A stretch of DNA of 64,000 nucleotides from Methylocystis sp. L43 (lineage in GTDB: Bacteria > Pseudomonadota > Alphaproteobacteria > Rhizobiales > Beijerinckiaceae): the NCBI RefSeq assembly GCF_015709525.1, contig NZ_JADNRA010000035.1, forward strand, positions 1 through 64,000. Direction: 5' to 3'. Positions 46,149 through 55,200 of this stretch are shown piece by piece. Under the pieces are notes generated by a model. That model saw only the letters and a program-made list of their open reading frames with translations, had not been told where the DNA came from and searched no databases. Position 1 is the first letter of the stretch. Every line of letters begins with the position of its first letter. A program made the position numbers and the translations under genes.

Positions 46149-46246
46149 AAGCGCTTCCCGGTCGCATGGAGCATGTGATCGGTAAGAAATCGCTCAAAAT
46201 CAAATTGTAGCAGGTTCTCATCGTCAACTTTCGGCGCCTGCTCTAA
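46149..46246. repeat. Dispersed repeat, AGAGCGCTTCCCGATC type (copy B)
   Basis: A second, shorter copy of the 44354-44466 repeat: AAGCGCTTCCCGGTCGCAT, GCATGTGATCGGTAAGAAAT, CGCTCAAAATCAAA, GCAGGTTCTCATCGTCAAC and GCCTGCTCT. It has the same orientation as copy A, about 1.8 kb away, and lies eight bases after the L,D-transpeptidase stop. Confidence 0.85.
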
Positions 46247-46380
46247 GCAAGGGCCTGTCCTCCCGGGGGCGGGCCCGCTCCTTGTTTTCGCCTTTTGCGC
46301 CCCATTAATGGATCGCGACGCTTGCCGCGCGCTTTCTTTGCGCGCGATAAGGAGCTCAAAAGCAGCAAGGAAGCTTCCAG

Positions 46381-47376
46381 TTGACGACATTCGATCGCCG
46401 CCGCTTTCTTTTGGGAGCCGGCGGCTTGGGAGCCGGCGGCTTGGCCTTCGCCGGCTCAGCCTCGGCACAGGCTCCGGACGCGGCCGAAGAGTTGCAGGTT
46501 CGCGTCGAGAATAATTCGGCGCCCGAGCTCTGCGCCGAGAAGGACAATGTCGAACTCGACTTCATCTCGCCGCGCGTGCGCAGTCTGCAGATCCAGGCCG
46601 TGCACCCCTCCTACATCAACACGATCGCCTCGGATCGCTGGGCGCCCGACTGGTCGAGCTGCGATTTCACCGTGGACCCCAAGGCGTTTTCGCAGGCGCG
46701 CCGCAAGACCTTCTGGGAGACGCCGGAATTCTGGCTGACGGGCTACACCTTTCCCTCGTTTTGGCGCCCCAACGACGTGCCGATCCGCGTCGGCGATTCC
46801 GTCGAGCACGGCTTCCATCTGATCCAGCTCTGGATGTGGCATCGTGAACGCGCCGAAGAAATCATGGTGCTCTATCCGCCCGACGGCTATTGGCGGGCGC
46901 GGCCGCTGCCCTTCGACGACATGCGCTGGACGGCTTACGGCTCGTCCTTTCTCATCGGGCCGGTCGAGACGCAGGAGCGGCCGATCGTCGATCTCGAGGA
47001 AATCGTCTTCGAGCCACAATCGCGTAGCCTGATCCTCAAATTCAGGCGCGGCGGCGAAGGCCGCCTCTCGATCAAAAGCGTCGATCAGGACCGGATAACG
47101 CTCGACGTCTCCTTCAGTCAGGCGATGCCGAACGGATTGCCCTTCGCGGCGCTGCGGTCGATGTACGCCATGGAGACGATGAGCGACGCCGCCATCGTCG
47201 CCTGGCGCAGTAAGCGCGGGAAGAGTTGGGAGGAAGCGCCCGTCATTCGCTTTCCTGGCGCCAGTGCGACGGAAGTGTGGGTCGGCCGTCATCTGCCGTC
47301 ACGCCATAATCTTTCGGCGCCCGACATGGTGTTCAGCAAATTCCAGGGCGCGCCGCCGGCGGCCGCGCGCCGATGA
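46381..47376 (+). CDS. Tat-exported protein of unknown function
   Basis: 331 residues, TTG start. The N terminus has a twin-arginine signal (DRRRFLLGAGGLGAGGLAFAG, cleavage near ASAQA). The mature part begins with a conserved-looking block (APELCAEKDNVELDFIS) and contains many aromatic residues (FWETPEFWLTGYTFPSFW). No catalytic motif or family recognised. The signal contains an exact 15-bp tandem duplication (46411-46440). It overlaps the next gene by four bases, which suggests an operon. Confidence 0.75.
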   Translation: MTTFDRRRFLLGAGGLGAGGLAFAGSASAQAPDAAEELQVRVENNSAPELCAEKDNVELDFISPRVRSLQIQAVHPSYINTIASDRWAPDWSSCDFTVDPKAFSQARRKTFWETPEFWLTGYTFPSFWRPNDVPIRVGDSVEHGFHLIQLWMWHRERAEEIMVLYPPDGYWRARPLPFDDMRWTAYGSSFLIGPVETQERPIVDLEEIVFEPQSRSLILKFRRGGEGRLSIKSVDQDRITLDVSFSQAMPNGLPFAALRSMYAMETMSDAAIVAWRSKRGKSWEEAPVIRFPGASATEVWVGRHLPSRHNLSAPDMVFSKFQGAPPAAARR

Positions 47377-48389
47377 GTCAGGCCCGCTGGTGGGCGCTCG
47401 ACGCGGCGCGCGGAATCGCCGTCCTGGCGATGGTCGTTTTTCACGTCATCTGGGATCTCGCGCATTTCGGCTATGCGCCGGCTAATCTCCCTTGGTCGAC
47501 GCCCGTCAGGCTCTTCGGCCATTCGATCGCCTTCGCTTTTCTCTTCATCGCCGGCGTCGCGCTGGTCCTGGCGAATCGGGAGCATATGCGCTGGCCGGCC
47601 TTCTGGCGCCGCTTCGCGCTCATCGCCGCGGCGGCGGCGCTGGTGACGGCCGGCACCTATGCCCTTTTTCCCACCTCCTATGTGTTCTTCGGCATTCTGC
47701 ATTGCATCGCGGCCGCCAGTCTGATCGCCGTTCCCTTTCTTTTCGCGCCGTGGCCAGCCGCATTCGCTTGCGGCGCCTTTTTCCTTCTCGGCGGTGAGTT
47801 CTTCGCGTCGGCCGCCTTCAACGCCGATTGGCTGCAATGGATCGGGCTTTCGACCAGCGAACCGATGACCCAGGACTGGCGCCCGCTGTTTCCCTGGGCC
47901 GGCGCGCTGCTCCTCGGCGTGGCGGGGGGAAAACTCGCTCTCCCCCTTTACGGGGAGAGGCTTGGCGTGAGCGGCGAGGGCATTTCACGCGAAAGAATGA
48001 CGCAGAAAAATTCGCGGGATTTTGCCACGCCGCCAAACCCCCAGGCCCCTCACCCTAACCCTCTCCCCACGAGTGGGGAGAGGGGACCGCTTCCCTTCCT
48101 CGGCCGGCACAGCCTTCTCATTTATCTCGCACATCAGCCGGCGCTCTTCGCGCTCTTTATGGGACTCGCCTATCTCATTCCGCCCGCCGTCGACGCGACG
48201 GAATTCGTCGCCTCATGCGAAGCGCGCTGCATGAATGAGGGCGGCGAGGGAAAAATCTGCCACGACGCCTGCGCGTGCACGGCGCGGGAGGCGATCAGCA
48301 GCAAGGCGCTCGCCGGCGTGACCGATGAGGTCGAGCGTGGACGAAGGCTCAACGAGATCGCGCAGAGGTGTGTGGCGAACGGCAGATGA
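47373..48389 (+). CDS. DUF1624 / heparan-alpha-glucosaminide N-acetyltransferase-like membrane protein
   Basis: 338 residues. The start RWWALDAARGIAVLAMVVFH is typical of the DUF1624 acyltransferase family, followed by six to eight membrane helices and LPFLGRHSLLIYLAHQPALF. Between helix LLLGVAGGKLALP and that block lies about 50 residues encoded by an inserted palindromic repeat (47938-48085), in frame. The C terminus is a soluble tail with six cysteines. It would acylate an envelope sugar or lipid; the substrate is unknown. Confidence 0.8.
   Translation: MSQARWWALDAARGIAVLAMVVFHVIWDLAHFGYAPANLPWSTPVRLFGHSIAFAFLFIAGVALVLANREHMRWPAFWRRFALIAAAAALVTAGTYALFPTSYVFFGILHCIAAASLIAVPFLFAPWPAAFACGAFFLLGGEFFASAAFNADWLQWIGLSTSEPMTQDWRPLFPWAGALLLGVAGGKLALPLYGERLGVSGEGISRERMTQKNSRDFATPPNPQAPHPNPLPTSGERGPLPFLGRHSLLIYLAHQPALFALFMGLAYLIPPAVDATEFVASCEARCMNEGGEGKICHDACACTAREAISSKALAGVTDEVERGRRLNEIAQRCVANGR
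47938..48085. repeat. Palindromic repeat inserted in frame in a coding gene
   Basis: The unit starts with a CTCTCCCC...GGGGAGAG hairpin (47938-47959) and ends with CCTCACCCTAACCCTCTCCC running into a second hairpin (48061-48082). The CTCACCCTAACCCTCTCCCC phrase is a well-known dispersed repeat in Hyphomicrobiales. It keeps the reading frame of the DUF1624 protein open throughout. Confidence 0.8.
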
Positions 48390-48401
48390 GCCTTGCATTG
48401 C

Positions 48402-48506
48402 CCTCATGCTGAGGAGCGCCTGCAAGGCGCGTCTCGAAGGGCGAGGAAAATGGCGGCGCATCCTCGTCCTTCGAGACGGCGGCTTTGCCGCCTCATCAGG
48501 ATGAGG
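48402..48506. repeat. 105-bp MITE-like palindromic repeat (CCTCATCCTGA type)
   Basis: Imperfect terminal inverted repeats CCTCATGCTGAGGAG (48402) and CCTCATCAGGATGAGG (to 48506) enclose CGCCTGCAAGGCG and GGCGGCTTTGCCGCC hairpins and the pair GTCTCGAAGG / CCTTCGAGAC. It lies between the convergent DUF1624 and trpB genes, and may also end transcripts. Confidence 0.75.
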
Positions 48507-48515
48507 ATGCTTTTT

Positions 48516-49754
48516 TCACATCCCGCCGAGATGCTCGGCGACGGTGAAAATATCCTTGTCGCCGCGGCCGCACATATTCATCACCATCAGATGATCGCGC
48601 GGCTTCTGCGCCGCGAGTTCGAATACTTTCGCCAGCGCGTGCGACGGCTCCAGCGCCGGAATGATCCCCTCGAGTTTTGAGCAGAGCTGAAAAGCGCTCA
48701 GCGCCTCCTGATCGGTGGCGTTCAGATATTTCACGCGGCCGATCTCATGCAGCCAGGAATGTTCCGGGCCGATGCCGGGGTAATCCAGCCCCGCCGAAAT
48801 CGAATGGCCTTCGAGAATCTGGCCGTCGTCGTCCATGAGCAAATAAGTGCGGTTGCCGTGCAGCACGCCCGGACGCCCGCCGGTGAGCGACGCCGCATGG
48901 CCGTTCGGCACATGGACGCCATGGCCCGCCGCCTCGACGCCGTAAATCTCGACGCCGGCGTCGTCGAGAAACGGATGGAACAGGCCGATGGCGTTGGAGC
49001 CGCCGCCGATGCAGGCGACGAGCGAATCCGGTAAGCGCCCTTCCATCTCCTGCATCTGAACGCGTGTTTCATTGCCGATGATCGACTGAAAATCGCGCAC
49101 CATCGCCGGATAGGGATGCGGCCCCGCCGCCGTGCCGATGCAGTAGAAGGTGTCGGCGACATTCGTCACCCAGTCGCGCAGCGCCTCATTCATCGCGTCC
49201 TTCAAGGTGCGGGCGCCCGACTGCACGGGGATGACTTCGGCGCCGAGCATCTTCATGCGGAAGACGTTGGGCTTCTGCCGCTCGACGTCGACGGCGCCCA
49301 TATAGACCACGCAGTCGAGGCCAAAGCGCGCGCAGGCGGTGGCGGTCGCGACGCCATGCTGGCCGGCGCCCGTCTCGGCGATGATGCGTTTCTTGCCCAT
49401 GCGCCGCGCGAGCAGGATCTGCCCGAGCACATTGTTGATCTTATGCGCGCCGGTGTGGTTGAGCTCGTCGCGCTTGAAATAGACCTTGGCGCCTTTGCCC
49501 TCGCCCGCGCGTTCGCGCACATAATCGGTGATGCGCTCGGCGAAATAGAGCGGCGAGGGGCGCCCGACATAATGTTTGTGGAGGCTCGTGAGCTCCTCGT
49601 GAAAGGTGGGATCGATCTTCGCCTTCTCGTACGCCGCTTCGAGGTCGAGCACGAGCGGCATGAGCGTTTCGGCGACGAAACGCCCGCCGAAAATGCCGAA
49701 GCGGCCGTTTTCATCCGGGCCGGCGCGGAAGGAATTGGGAATCGGCTTGTTCAC
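48516..49754 (-). CDS. trpB: Tryptophan synthase beta subunit
   Basis: 412 residues. The PLP lysine is K105 in [14 protein letters not shown]; the phosphate loop [12 protein letters not shown] and the [13 protein letters not shown] block are intact. It condenses indole with serine. It lies downstream of trpF in the same direction with 186 bp between, most of it a repeat. The usual trpA gene does not follow; the next gene is convergent. Confidence 0.96.
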   Translation of the reverse strand: MNKPIPNSFRAGPDENGRFGIFGGRFVAETLMPLVLDLEAAYEKAKIDPTFHEELTSLHKHYVGRPSPLYFAERITDYVRERAGEGKGAKVYFKRDELNHTGAHKINNVLGQILLARRMGKKRIIAETGAGQHGVATATACARFGLDCVVYMGAVDVERQKPNVFRMKMLGAEVIPVQSGARTLKDAMNEALRDWVTNVADTFYCIGTAAGPHPYPAMVRDFQSIIGNETRVQMQEMEGRLPDSLVACIGGGSNAIGLFHPFLDDAGVEIYGVEAAGHGVHVPNGHAASLTGGRPGVLHGNRTYLLMDDDGQILEGHSISAGLDYPGIGPEHSWLHEIGRVKYLNATDQEALSAFQLCSKLEGIIPALEPSHALAKVFELAAQKPRDHLMVMNMCGRGDKDIFTVAEHLGGM

Positions 49755-49779
49755 GGGGGCGTCCTCGCTCTGCGTCGCT

Positions 49780-49903
49780 ACCCCCTCCCCAGCCCTCCCC
49801 CGCTACGGGAGAAGGAGTCAGATTCGGCGCTTCATCGAGTTTCCCGCAATGCGGCTCGTTGGCGTCCCCTCTCCCGCGTAGCGGGGGAGGGACAGGGAGG
49901 GGG
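49780..49903. repeat. 124-bp repeat with long inverted ends between trpF and trpB
   Basis: CCCCCTCCCCAGCCCTCCCC followed by CGCTACGGGAG (49780-49810) is matched in inverted orientation by CTCCCGCGTAGCGGGGGAGG followed by GACAGGGAGGGGGC (49870-49903). The arms of about 30 bp surround a 60-bp centre. A MITE-like insertion inside the trpFB transcription unit. Confidence 0.75.
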
Positions 49904-49940
49904 CCGATCCGTCGGCGCAGTCTTAAACTGTCAAACGCCG

Positions 49941-50585
49941 CTATGAAAGCCGAGCGGCGGCCAGGAAGGCTGCAATCTTCGCTGCGTCCTTGACGCCGCG
50001 TTCGCGCTCGACGCCGGAAGAGACGTCCACCGCGCGAGCCCCGGTTCGGCGCATCGCTTCCGCCACATTTTCGGGCGTGAGTCCTCCCGAGAGCATCCAG
50101 TGCTTCGCAGCGACGCCGCGCAGCAGAGACCAGTCGAAAGCGACGCCGGCGCCGCCGGGAACCGCCGCGTTCGGCGCGGGCTTGGCGTCGAACAGAATGA
50201 CGTCGGCGACGTCTTCATAGGCGCGCGCCGCCTCGACGTCGCCGGACGTCGCGACGCCCGCCGCCTTGATGACCGGCAGGCCGAAGCGCGCCTTCACCTC
50301 GGCGACCCGCGCCGGCGTCTCGCTTCCGTGAAGCTGGAGATAGTCGGGCGCGAGCGCGTCGATGATGTCTTGAAGCGCTTCGTCGTCAGCGTCGACGGTG
50401 AGCGCGACTTTGCTGATGCGATCCTGCGCGAGAAGACCAAGCGTGCGGGCGGTCTCGAGGTCGATATGGCGCGGACTTTTCTCGAAGAAGACGAAGCCCG
50501 CCATGTCCGCGCCGGATTCGATCGCCGCGAGAAGCGTCTCGGGCGACGACAGACCGCAGATTTTAACGATGGCTGATTGCGTCAT
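49941..50585 (-). CDS. trpF: Phosphoribosylanthranilate isomerase
   Basis: 214 residues starting MTQSAIVKICGLSSPETLLA. The catalytic Cys in KICGL, the Asp in LTVDADDE and the phosphate-binding GGLTPENVAEA and VDVSSGVE blocks are present. It isomerises phosphoribosylanthranilate in tryptophan synthesis. ATG 50585 lies at the very edge of a palindromic repeat, so the RBS, if any, is repeat-derived; the frame is open to 50606. Confidence 0.94.
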   Translation of the reverse strand: MTQSAIVKICGLSSPETLLAAIESGADMAGFVFFEKSPRHIDLETARTLGLLAQDRISKVALTVDADDEALQDIIDALAPDYLQLHGSETPARVAEVKARFGLPVIKAAGVATSGDVEAARAYEDVADVILFDAKPAPNAAVPGGAGVAFDWSLLRGVAAKHWMLSGGLTPENVAEAMRRTGARAVDVSSGVERERGVKDAAKIAAFLAAARLS

Positions 50586-50686
50586 GGCCGCGCTTGTCGC
50601 GGCCATCCACGCCGGCCGCTACGGTTATTTTGCAAAGTTGGCGCGCGTTCTTGAACGTGGATGGCCGGCGCAAGGCCGGCCATGAC
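50581..50686. repeat. 106-bp MITE-like palindromic repeat (GTCATGGCCG type)
   Basis: Bounded by the exact inverted repeat GTCATGGCCG (50581-50590) / CGGCCATGAC (50677-50686), each end a hairpin (CATGGCCGCGCTTGTCGCGG plus CCA; GGCCGGCGCAAGGCCGGCC). ATCCACG/CGTGGAT forms an inner pair. The left end overlaps the trpF start codon. A half copy of the same family lies at 18214. Confidence 0.8.
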
Positions 50687-50705
50687 TAGGGAAGTCGGGC
50701 GCCCA

Positions 50706-52118
50706 CTACCCGCGATTATACGCGTCCTCGAAGCGGACGATATCGTCTTCGCCAAGATAGGAGCCCGTCTGCACTTCGATCAGCTCCAGATCGATCTTGC
50801 CCGGATTGGTCAGGCGGTGCTTGCTGCCGATCGGCAGATAGATCGACTCATTCTCATGGACGAGATGGATTTCCTCGTCGCGGCCGACCTCCGCCGTGCC
50901 GCGCACGACGATCCAATGTTCGGCGCGGTGGAAATGCTTCTGCAGCGACAGCCGTTGGCCGGGCTTCACCACGATGCGCTTCACCTGATAGCGCTGGCCC
51001 TCGTCGATCCCCTGGTAATAGCCCCAGGGCCGGAAGATGCGCTTATGTTCGCCGGCCTCGCGCCGGTTCTCGCTGCGCAACTGATCCACGAGCTGCTTAA
51101 CCTGATCGCCATGCTCATGGCTGAGCACCAGCACCGCATCCTGCGTGGTCACGACGATGATGTCATCAACGCCGACGACCGTCGTCAGCGTGTCCTCGGA
51201 GCGCACATGGACGTTGCGGGCGTTCATGACGACGCCTTGGCCGCGGATGGAATTGCCGAGTTCGTCGCGGTCCGACAATTCCCAGACGGCGCGCCAAGTG
51301 CCGACGTCGGACCAGCCGATGTCGGCGGGAATCAGCGCCGCTTTGTCGGTCTTCTCCATCACGGCGTAGTCGATGGATTTCTTCGGGGCATGCGCGAAGG
51401 CTTCGGCGTTCAGGATCATGAAGCCGAGATCCTGGCGGGCGGTTTCGATCGCGGCTTCGGCGGCGGCGAAAATGCCCGGCTCGAACTGCGCGATCTCCGA
51501 CTGCATGACGTCGGCGCGAAAGATGAAGTTGCCGCTGTTCCAGAAATAGCCGGCGTCGACATAGTCCTGCGCCGTCGCGCGGTCCGGCTTTTCGACAAAG
51601 GCGTCGAGCTTGTAGACCTCGCAACAGGACTCGAGCGGCGCGCCGGGGCGCAGATAGCCGTATCCCGTCGCCGGGCCGTCGGGCTTGACGCCAAGCGTGA
51701 CGATATAGCCCTGGGCCGCCGCGGCGCTCGCCCGCTTGCACAGATCAATGAGGCCATCGGTGTCACGCACGACATGGTCTGCGGCGAGCACGACGACGAT
51801 GGTGTCGGGCGCGCGGCGCGCGGCGAGGCCCGCCGCGACGGCGACCGCCGGACCCGAGTCGCGGCGCGACGGCTCCAGCACGACGTCCGCCTGCGCGCCG
51901 ATCTCGCGCAGCTGGTCGGCGATGAGGAAGCGGTAGTCGAAGTTGGAGACGACGATCGGCCTTTCGAACGCCGGGTCAGCGAGCATCGCCAAGGTCGTCT
52001 GAAAGGTGGAGCGCTCGCCAACGAGCGGAATAAACTGCTTGGGAAGCGTCTCGCGTGACTCGGGCCACACCCGCGTCCCCGATCCCCCGCACATAATAAC
52101 GGGCAATATCTTCGTCAT
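50706..52118 (-). CDS. manC: Mannose-1-phosphate guanylyltransferase / mannose-6-phosphate isomerase
   Basis: 470 residues. The nucleotidyltransferase domain has ILPVIMCGGSGTRVWPESRE and FVEKPD; the C-terminal cupin (from about 360) has FRPWGYYQGIDEG, VVKPGQRLSLQKHFHRAEHW and the isomerase-type metal ligands. It makes GDP-mannose for polysaccharide or glycan synthesis. ATG 52118 is chosen for GAGGGGC just upstream. It is a single gene; no polysaccharide cluster is adjacent. Confidence 0.93.
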   Translation of the reverse strand: MTKILPVIMCGGSGTRVWPESRETLPKQFIPLVGERSTFQTTLAMLADPAFERPIVVSNFDYRFLIADQLREIGAQADVVLEPSRRDSGPAVAVAAGLAARRAPDTIVVVLAADHVVRDTDGLIDLCKRASAAAAQGYIVTLGVKPDGPATGYGYLRPGAPLESCCEVYKLDAFVEKPDRATAQDYVDAGYFWNSGNFIFRADVMQSEIAQFEPGIFAAAEAAIETARQDLGFMILNAEAFAHAPKKSIDYAVMEKTDKAALIPADIGWSDVGTWRAVWELSDRDELGNSIRGQGVVMNARNVHVRSEDTLTTVVGVDDIIVVTTQDAVLVLSHEHGDQVKQLVDQLRSENRREAGEHKRIFRPWGYYQGIDEGQRYQVKRIVVKPGQRLSLQKHFHRAEHWIVVRGTAEVGRDEEIHLVHENESIYLPIGSKHRLTNPGKIDLELIEVQTGSYLGEDDIVRFEDAYNRG

Positions 52119-52222
52119 AAGCCCCTCTAGCACTCGGCCGCGCCCGCCCCGGGGCAGCAATAGTTGTCAGCCCGACTATTGGCAATACGATGGCAAAGCT
52201 ATGGGCATAAGCGCAAGCGCCG

Positions 52223-55200
52223 CTATTTGCCCTTCTTCTCAAGTTCGGCCTTGAGCGCCGCAAGCTTGGCGAAGGGCGAATCCGGATCGGGCTGGCGCTC
52301 GCGCCGCTCCGGCGCGGCGAAGCCTGCAGGGCGCCGGGCGCGGGCGTCATCGCGCGGCGGGCGGCCCTCGAAGCGCGGCTTTCCGGCCGGACGCCCCTCC
52401 TTGCCTGGAGCGTTGCCGGGCCGCTGGTCGCGGCGCGGCGGCCGCTGCTGCTTGTCCTCAGCGCCCTGACCGGGCGCCTGCCGATGCGCGCCGGCCTCGC
52501 GGGGGCGCGGAGCGGAATGCACGTGGCGCTGCGGACGCCAGATTTCGATGGATTCCGGCTCGGTCGGCGCGGCTTTGGCCGGCGCAGCCGCCGAGGCGGG
52601 CTCTTCTCGCGCGTCAGTCGCTGTCGCCTCTTCTTCGCGCGCCTCGGCGCTTTCTTCCACGGCGACGGACGCCGCCGCCTCCGTCGTCGGCGCTTCATCG
52701 GCGGCAGGCGTCTCGACCGGCGCTTCCGCCGAGGCGGCCGGTTGCGACGCGAGAGCCGGCTCCGCTTCCGCGGCGACAGGCGCCTCGGCGGCGGCGCTTT
52801 CGGCCTGAATATCCTCGCCCGCGGCTTCCGCAGGCTTGGCCGCAGCTTTTGGCGTCACAGGCTCCATCGCAGCCGCGGGCACGATCGCAACGGTAATCGC
52901 CGGCCCCGGGCGCTGCGTCGAAGCATAGCCGAGCGACTTCAGGATCGAGGAAAAAGCCTCGCCGGAACAGCCCGTCAGCGAGGTCATCGCGACGGTGACG
53001 ACGAAGCCGTCGGCGTCGGCCGCGCCGGGCGGCGGCTCGCCCGCGGTGAGCCCCGGACGGTAGGCGATCGCCGGCCGAATGAGATCGGCGAGACGTTCGA
53101 GAATATCGACGCGAACGACGCGCTCGCCGCAGACCCGAAAGCCGGCGGCGCGATAAAAACCTTTCGGGATCGATGCGTCGGCGGCGAAGGAGGTGCGTCC
53201 GGAGGCCGCCAGATGCGGCACTTCCTCAAGACCCCTCACGTTCTCGAGACCGCCGTGATGCAGCGCCCAGAGCAGCGCCGAAAGCGCGCGCGGCGCCGGC
53301 TTGAGGAGCGCGGGCAGATAGATGTGATAGGCGCCGAACCGCACGCCGAGCTTGCGCAGCGCGGCGCGGTCCTCCTGGGAGAAAGCCTTCACGTCCTTGG
53401 CGACGCGCGCGCGGTCCAGCACGCCCAATTCTTCCGCGAGCTGAAAGGCGACGCCGCGCGTCACCCCTTCCAAGCCTTCGCCCTTCTCCAGCTGCTCGAG
53501 CGGCCCGAGCAGCTTCTTGACATGTTGCGCGAGCCAAAGGTCGAGGCGTTGCTTGACCTTCTCCAGAGCCGGTCCTGTCAGCTGCTCGTCGGCAAGCACG
53601 CGCGTCGTGGGCGCCAGCACGCCGGCGCCGGAGGCGATTTTCCCCACAGGCTCGCCGAGCCAGCGAATCAGGCCGTCATTGCCGAGCGCGAAGGCGTCGT
53701 CGACCGCGTCGAAGACGCGGGTCGCGCGCGCCTCGAACTCTCCAGCAAGCGCCTTCTGCGCCGCGGCGTTCAACGTCTTGGCCGCTTCGCCTGCCGCGCC
53801 GGGGTCCGGCGTGAAGCGAAATCCCTGGAGGCTTCCGACGTGCTGGCCTTCGACCAGAACGTCGCCGGCGGCGTTGATTTCGGCTTCAAGCATCGCGTTC
53901 TCTCTTAAGCGGCGCGCCAGCACGCTGGTGCGGCGGTCGACGAAACGCTGCGTCAGTCTGTCGTGCAACGCGTCGGATATGCTGTCCTCTACCCGACGCG
54001 CGACGCTCTGCCAATGCTGAGAGTCGTCGAGCCAGCCGGAACGGTTGGCGATAAAACTTGCGGTACGCACTTGCGCGAGGCGGTTCGACAGCGTCGCGAT
54101 GTCGCCGTCGATGCGGTCCACCGCTTCGATCTGCCGCGCCATCCAGTCCTCGGGGATCTTGCCGCGCCGGGCGACGAACGCGAATATCGCCAGCGCGAGC
54201 TCGGCGTGAGCGGCGGGCGAAGTCTTGCGATAGTCGGGGATCTGACAGGCTTCCCAAAGCCGCGCGACATCGGCCGTCGTCTTGGCGTTGCGGCGCGCGA
54301 TGTCGTCGCGGCTCGCGGCTTCAAGCGCCCTTTGATCGTCTGCGACCCGCGCGCGCACCAGATCCGGATGCGCCGGGACCTGATCGAGAGAATGCATCAG
54401 CGCGTCGATCGAAGAAAAATCGAGGGCGCTGTTGCGCCACTGCAGCGTCTTCACTGGATCGAAGCAATGGTCTTGCAACGCCTCGATCAAGTCGTCGTCG
54501 AAGGGCGGGCAACGGCCGGTCGCGCCAAAAAAGCCGTCGCTCATATGGCGACCCGCTCTGCCGGCGATCTGTCCAAATTCGGCCGGCGTCAGTCTCCTAT
54601 GGCGCAATCCGTCGAATTTGCGATCGGACGCGAAGGCCACATGGTCGACGTCGAGGTTGAGGCCCATGCCGATGGCGTCCGTCGCGACAATGTAGTCGAC
54701 GTCGCCGCTTTGATAGAGCTCGATCTGCGCGTTGCGCGTGCGCGGCGACAGCACGCCGAGCACCACGGCGGCCCCGCCGCGCTGGCGCTTGATGAGTTCC
54801 GCGATCGCGTAAACCTCTTCGGCCGAAAAGGCGACGATGGCGGTGCGCGGCGGCAGCCTCGAGATTTTCTTGTCGCCGGCGAAGGAAAGTTTTGAAAGTC
54901 TCGGACGCGTGAAGATCGGCGCGCCGGGAAAGAGCTCCGTAACAAGCGGCGCCATCGTCGCCGCGCCGATCAGCAGCGTTTCCTGGCGTCCGCGCCAGTG
55001 GAGTAGCCTGTCGGTGAAAATATGGCCGCGGTCGAGATCGGCGGCGAGCTGGATCTCGTCGATCGCGACGAAATCCGCCTGGACGTCGCGCGGCATGGCT
55101 TCCACCGTCGCGACCCAGTAGGCCGGCGCCCGGGGCTTAATCTTTTCCTCGCCGGTGATGAGCGCGACGTTTTCCGCGCCGACGCGCTCGACGACGCGAT

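Noticed and set aside
50661-52058. A 465-codon frame opposite manC
   Set aside because: Antisense shadow of a well-conserved enzyme; no recognisable domain.
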